Assembly (NCBI RefSeq): GCF_003063355.1
Contig: NZ_NESH01000006.1
Coordinates: forward strand, 124,001 to 188,000
Source of the DNA: Limnohabitans sp. Bal53
GTDB taxonomy: Bacteria > Pseudomonadota > Gammaproteobacteria > Burkholderiales > Burkholderiaceae_C
Length of the DNA: 64,000 nt
Direction of reading: 5' to 3'
Shown: one piece after another, positions 60,487-64,000 of the stretch
Position numbering within the stretch: the first letter of the stretch is position 1
Layout of the letters: every line of letters begins with the position of its first letter
Translations under genes and position numbers: made by a program
The notes under the pieces: generated by a model
What the model was told of the DNA's origin: nothing
The model's input: the letters and a program-made list of their open reading frames with translations, nothing else
Database searches by the model: none

Positions 60487-60681
60487 TCAGGTATTTTTAT
60501 TCTTGCAGGTGTTGATGCCCAACAAGCTGTAAGGCGGGCACCAGCCCACCAAGCCTGTGGCCAAAGGCACCAGACCCAGCCAACCCCAAACGCCCACGGT
60601 GCCTGTGGCGGCCAGTGCGATCAGAACAAGACCACCCACAATGCGGATGATGCGTTCGATGTTGCCAATATTTTTGGTCAT
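60487..60681 (-). CDS. DUF2892 (YgaP-like) membrane protein
   Basis: A 64-residue protein with two hydrophobic segments: 'IIRIVGGLVLIALAATG' and 'WGWLGLVPLATGLVGWCPPY'. It matches the DUF2892 family, the membrane part of YgaP-like proteins (C-terminal 'CPPYSLLGINTCK'). It is downstream of the copper chaperone gene, 26 bases away, on the same strand. Function unknown; some family members are sulphur-transfer partners. Confidence 0.85.
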   Translation of the reverse strand: MTKNIGNIERIIRIVGGLVLIALAATGTVGVWGWLGLVPLATGLVGWCPPYSLLGINTCKNKNT

Positions 60682-60707
60682 GTGAAACTTCCAGTTGGTT
60701 AAAAAAC

Positions 60708-60905
60708 TCAATCGCTGACGCGGTAACCTTCATCGGCAATGGCTTGGGCCAATACTTCGCGGCTTTTTTCTGAATCCACTTGCACGGTGTTGTGTGTGCG
60801 GTCGATCACAACCTTGGCCTGTGCATCCAAGGACAATAAAGCTTTGGTGACTGCTTTTTCGCAGTGGCCACACGTCATGCCCTCTACTGTGAAAATTTGG
60901 TTCAT
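60708..60905 (-). CDS. copZ: Copper chaperone CopZ-like (HMA domain)
   Basis: A 65-residue single heavy-metal-associated domain with the CxxC copper-binding site in 'GMTCGHCEKAVTKALLSLD'. It would carry Cu(I) to the P-type ATPase. It diverges from copA across a 76-base gap with a palindrome, the usual layout for co-regulated copper genes. The start is ATG 60905 (MNQIFTVEGM). Confidence 0.92.
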   Translation of the reverse strand: MNQIFTVEGMTCGHCEKAVTKALLSLDAQAKVVIDRTHNTVQVDSEKSREVLAQAIADEGYRVSD

Positions 60906-60931
60906 GATGCATTCTCTCCAATGAACTGAAA

Positions 60932-60962
60932 TCGACCCCTTAGGGGCTGGTCTGAGCATAGA
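60932..60962 (+). promoter_or_regulatory. Possible MerR/CueR-type promoter for copA
   Basis: In the copZ-copA gap a -35-like TCGACC (60932-60937) and a weak -10-like CATAGA (60957-60962) are 19 bases apart, a spacing typical of MerR-family promoters. A palindrome CCCCTTAGGGG (60936-60946) lies between. The boxes are weak and the exact regulator is not in the window. Confidence 0.35.
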
Positions 60963-60981
60963 CCATCCAGGACGTCATGTC

Positions 60982-63189
60982 ATGACAAAGATCAAGATTG
61001 AACCCCCCATCACCTACGACATCGGCATCGGCGGCATGACCTGTGCTTCGTGTGTGGCGCGGGTTGAAAAAGCCCTGAAAAAAATGCCCGGTGTGCTCAG
61101 CGCCACGATCAACCTGGCCACCGAATCGGCTCGCATCGAAGTGGCCACCCATGACATAACCGACGCACGCTTACGCCGCGCGGTGCGCGACGCCGGGTAC
61201 GAGCCCCGCACACCCGAAGCACAAGCCGATGCCGGCCGTGAATCACCCTGGGCGGGCTTCATGCCGGTGGGTATGGGCCTGTTGCTCACCACGCCCTTGG
61301 TCTTGCCCATGTTGGCCGAGCTGTGGGGCCAGCACTGGATGCTGCCCGCTTGGGTTCAATTTGCGCTGGCCACGCCTGTGCAGTTCGTGTTGGGCGCACG
61401 TTTTTACAAAGCCGGTTGGCACGCTATGAAGGCGCTCACAGGCAACATGGATTTGCTGGTCTCCTTGGGTACTACCGCAGGTTGGGTTTTATCGGTTTGG
61501 TTGTGGATCACCGCGCACGAAGGGCATGCGCCGAATCTGTATTTTGAAGGCTCGGCCGTGGTCATCACCTTGGTGATGCTGGGCAAATGGCTGGAAACGC
61601 GTGCCAAGCGCCAAACCACCGAGGCGATTCGTGCATTGCACGCCTTGCGCCCAGACAAAGCCCACTGGTTGGGCGACGACGGCGAAGTGGATGTGCCTGT
61701 GGACGAAATCCTAGTGGGCGACCGGATCGTGGTGCGGCCCGGCGAGCGTTTTCCGCTGGACGGCGAATTGGTCGAAGGCCAAACCCAGGTGGACGAATCC
61801 ATGCTGACGGGCGAGCCCTTGCCCGTGGCCAAGGCATTGGGTGCGGCTTTAACGGGTGGCTCCATCAATGGCGAAGGGCGAGTGCTCATGTGCGTGACGG
61901 CCGTGGGCCATGAAACCGTGCTCTCGCACATCATCCGATTGGTCGAAGACGCACAAGCGGCCAAAGCGCCGATTCAGCGGCTGGTGGACAAAGTGGCCGA
62001 AGTGTTTGTGCCCGTGGTGCTGCTGATTGCCCTGCTCACCTTGGGTGCGTGGATGGCGGTGGGCGCAGATTTTGAAACGGCGCTCATCCACGCGGTGGCT
62101 GTGCTCGTCATTGCCTGCCCTTGCGCCCTGGGCCTGGCCACGCCCGTGGCCATCATGGCGGGCACGGGTGTGGCGGCCAAACACGGCATCTTGATCAAAG
62201 ACGTGCAGGCGCTGGAATTGGCGCACCGTGTGCAAACCGTGGCCTTTGACAAAACCGGCACGCTCACCGTGGGCCAACCGCGCTTGCTGGCCCAAGTGCC
62301 CGCGCCCGGGCACGATGCAACAACGGCGTTGGCCTTGGCCGCACGCGTGCAAAGCGGCAGTGAACACCCCTTGGCGCGTGCGGTGGTCAGCGCCGCACAA
62401 CAGCAGGGCCTGACTGGCCCCACCGCACAAGACCTGCAGGCCGTGCCCGGCAAGGGCGTGTTGGCCAGGGTGGACGACAGGCAACTGATGCTGGGCAGCT
62501 TGCGTTGGCTGCAAGAAGAAGGTTTGGACATCGGCATGTGGCAGCCAGACATCGACGCTTTGCAGGCGCAAGGCGCGAGCTTATCGGCCTTGGCCGAGCG
62601 CACCGATGCTGGTTTGCAAGCCCTGCTACTCATGGGTTTTGGCGACGAGCCCAAACTGGGCGCTGCACAAGCATTGACCGCGCTGCGCGATCGTGGCCTG
62701 AAACTGGTGATGATTTCAGGTGACAACCAAGCCGCCGCCGAAGCCATGGCGCGCCGCTTGGGCTTGCGCCCCGAAGCAGGAGAAGTGCTGGCCAATGTGC
62801 TGCCTGGCGACAAATCAGCGCAGGTCCAGAAACTGCGCGCAGGTGGGCAGGTGGTCGCCATGGTGGGCGATGGGGTGAACGACGCACCTGCCTTGGCTGC
62901 CGCCGATGTGGGCATGGCCATGGGCAACGGCACCGATGTGGCCATGCACGCTGCGGGCATCACCCTCATGCGGGGCGAAGTCGCCTTGGTGGGCGCGGCG
63001 CTCGACATCTCCGCACGCACGGTGGCCAAGATCCGGCAAAACCTGTTTTGGGCCTTTGCCTACAACGTGGCCGGCATCCCTTTGGCCGCGCTGGGCTACC
63101 TCAACCCCATGATGGCGGGCGCGGCCATGGCGCTCAGCTCGGTCAGTGTCATGGCCAATGCCTTGTTGCTCAAGCGTTGGAAACCCTGA
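60982..63189 (+). CDS. copA: Copper-translocating P-type ATPase CopA
   Basis: A 735-residue inner-membrane pump exporting Cu(I). An N-terminal HMA domain ('GGMTCASCVARVEKALKKMP') is followed by membrane segments, the actuator motif 'DESMLTGEPLP', the ion-binding 'CPCALGLATPV', the phosphorylation site 'AFDKTGTLTVG' and 'MVGDGVNDAPALAAADVG'. One HMA domain is typical for CopA. It is divergent from copZ. Confidence 0.95.
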   Translation: MTKIKIEPPITYDIGIGGMTCASCVARVEKALKKMPGVLSATINLATESARIEVATHDITDARLRRAVRDAGYEPRTPEAQADAGRESPWAGFMPVGMGLLLTTPLVLPMLAELWGQHWMLPAWVQFALATPVQFVLGARFYKAGWHAMKALTGNMDLLVSLGTTAGWVLSVWLWITAHEGHAPNLYFEGSAVVITLVMLGKWLETRAKRQTTEAIRALHALRPDKAHWLGDDGEVDVPVDEILVGDRIVVRPGERFPLDGELVEGQTQVDESMLTGEPLPVAKALGAALTGGSINGEGRVLMCVTAVGHETVLSHIIRLVEDAQAAKAPIQRLVDKVAEVFVPVVLLIALLTLGAWMAVGADFETALIHAVAVLVIACPCALGLATPVAIMAGTGVAAKHGILIKDVQALELAHRVQTVAFDKTGTLTVGQPRLLAQVPAPGHDATTALALAARVQSGSEHPLARAVVSAAQQQGLTGPTAQDLQAVPGKGVLARVDDRQLMLGSLRWLQEEGLDIGMWQPDIDALQAQGASLSALAERTDAGLQALLLMGFGDEPKLGAAQALTALRDRGLKLVMISGDNQAAAEAMARRLGLRPEAGEVLANVLPGDKSAQVQKLRAGGQVVAMVGDGVNDAPALAAADVGMAMGNGTDVAMHAAGITLMRGEVALVGAALDISARTVAKIRQNLFWAFAYNVAGIPLAALGYLNPMMAGAAMALSSVSVMANALLLKRWKP

Positions 63190-63202
63190 ACGCTAGCCTG
63201 CT

Positions 63203-64000
63203 TCAAGCTTGCGTCAAGAAGGGGTAGTCGGTGTACCCCGCATCGCCACCGCCGTAAAAAGTGGCGCGGTCGGGCGTGTTGAAGGGGCCGCCTTGGCGCA
63301 GGCGTGCGCCCAGGTCGGGGTTGGCAATGAAGGGGCGGCCGAAGGCGATCAGGTCTGCACCGCTGGCCAGAGACTGATCGGCCAAGCTCAGGTCGTAGCC
63401 GTTGTTCAGCATCCATGCGCCGCGCCCGCCCGCTTGGGTGTAGGCCTGGCGCAAAGCGGCGTAGTCAAACGGCAACTCGCCTTGCTGGTGGTCGCGTGCC
63501 GCGCCCGTCGAGCCTTCAATCACATGCAAGAAGGCCAAGTCCATCGGTGCCAACAAACGCGCCACATGCTCAAACAGCGGCTGGGGCTGGTCGTCGCTCA
63601 CCCCGTTGGCGGGTGTGACGGGCGACAGGCGGATGCCCGTGAGCGGGCCACCAATCTCGGCCACGATGCCTTGCATCACCTCTTGCAAAAAGCGGGCGCG
63701 GTTCTCGATCGAGCCGCCATACGCATCGCTGCGGTGGTTGCTGCTGCTGCGCAAAAACTGGTCGATCAGGTAGCCATTGGCCGCGTGCACCTCCACGCCG
63801 TCAAACCCGGCGGCGATGGCGTTGCCCGCTGCGCGGCGGTAATCCTGCACGATGCTTGGCAGCTCGGCAGCGTCGAGCGCACGCGGCGAAGACACAGGCA
63901 CAAACTTGGCTTGGCCGTCCACCAGCAGCACGGTTTTGGTTTGGGCCGTTATGGCCGATGGCGCCACAGGCGCAGCGCCATCGGGCTGCAAGCTGGTGTG
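63203..64000 (-). CDS. Old yellow enzyme-type oxidoreductase (NemA-like), partial
   Basis: The C-terminal 265 or so residues of an FMN-dependent NADH:flavin oxidoreductase; the N-terminus lies outside the window. Visible blocks: 'AGFDGVEVHAANGYLIDQFL', 'NHRSDAYGGSIENRARFLQE', 'FGRPFIANPDLGARLRQGGP' and the end 'FYGGGDAGYTDYPFLTQA'. Such enzymes reduce activated alkenes or nitro-compounds. It is convergent with copA (13 bases between stops), probably by chance. Confidence 0.9.
   Translation of the reverse strand, partial: HTSLQPDGAAPVAPSAITAQTKTVLLVDGQAKFVPVSSPRALDAAELPSIVQDYRRAAGNAIAAGFDGVEVHAANGYLIDQFLRSSSNHRSDAYGGSIENRARFLQEVMQGIVAEIGGPLTGIRLSPVTPANGVSDDQPQPLFEHVARLLAPMDLAFLHVIEGSTGAARDHQQGELPFDYAALRQAYTQAGGRGAWMLNNGYDLSLADQSLASGADLIAFGRPFIANPDLGARLRQGGPFNTPDRATFYGGGDAGYTDYPFLTQA

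Overview
The window looks like chromosomal DNA of a beta-proteobacterium, order Burkholderiales, most likely a Comamonadaceae freshwater or soil lineage of the Limnohabitans/Rhodoferax type (inference from gene content, protein style and a high-GC bias; no rRNA gene is present to confirm it). It carries mnmG-rsmG-parA-parB with four parS centromere sites, so it lies in the origin-proximal half of the chromosome, although dnaA itself is not here. I see no tRNA, rRNA, CRISPR array, prophage or insertion sequence. No gene-free stretch exceeds about 300 bases.

Layout. 1-2.3 kb: the end of a sugar ABC transporter operon (binding protein plus permease) behind a LacI-type operator, then a small membrane protein. 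2.4-9.4 kb: LysR regulator, phosphoesterase, UspA, TetR, PhoD phosphatase, DMT exporter and AcuI-type reductase. 9.4-14.4 kb: a D,D-carboxypeptidase, then a CoA-transferase/acyl-CoA dehydrogenase/FAS1-like hydratase trio for CoA-ester breakdown. 14.5-15.6 kb: two uncharacterised genes. 15.6-19.5 kb: a TatT-P-QM TRAP transporter (lipoprotein, binding protein, fused membrane subunit). 19.6-23.8 kb: dapD and a classical TRAP transporter. 23.8-30.2 kb: acetoacetyl-CoA synthetase interrupted in frame by repeats, PduO adenosyltransferase, D-lactate-type dehydrogenase and BenE transporter.

30.3-43.6 kb is one long minus-strand run: mnmG, rsmG, two LysE exporters, parA, a hydrolase-like gene that has lost its catalytic Ser and His, parB, then four consecutive hybrid sensor kinases whose ends overlap and which alternate between two sequence types (B-A-B-A in transcription order). 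Four parS sites lie in or beside rsmG and mnmG. This is the most unusual part of the window.

43.9-52.3 kb: glutamate dehydrogenase, then a divergently regulated peptide ABC transporter operon ending in an asparaginase-like enzyme with an altered active-site motif. 52.3-58.4 kb: an Lrp regulator divergent from a fused indolepyruvate ferredoxin oxidoreductase, then minCDE. 58.4-64 kb: a non-coding stretch with two perfect DnaA boxes, small membrane proteins, a Spy/CpxP-like protein, a CopZ/CopA copper pair and a partial old yellow enzyme.

Dispersed repeats cluster in the first 28 kb: three copies of a long inverted repeat beginning TGTAGGAGCGGTC, and two copies of a second palindromic element, one of which sits inside the acetoacetyl-CoA synthetase gene and is translated. 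Binding-protein genes in two transport operons are followed by intrinsic terminators before the membrane genes, suggesting control of subunit ratio. Start codons were chosen from reading frame, ribosome-binding site and family alignment from memory, so several are uncertain by a few codons.
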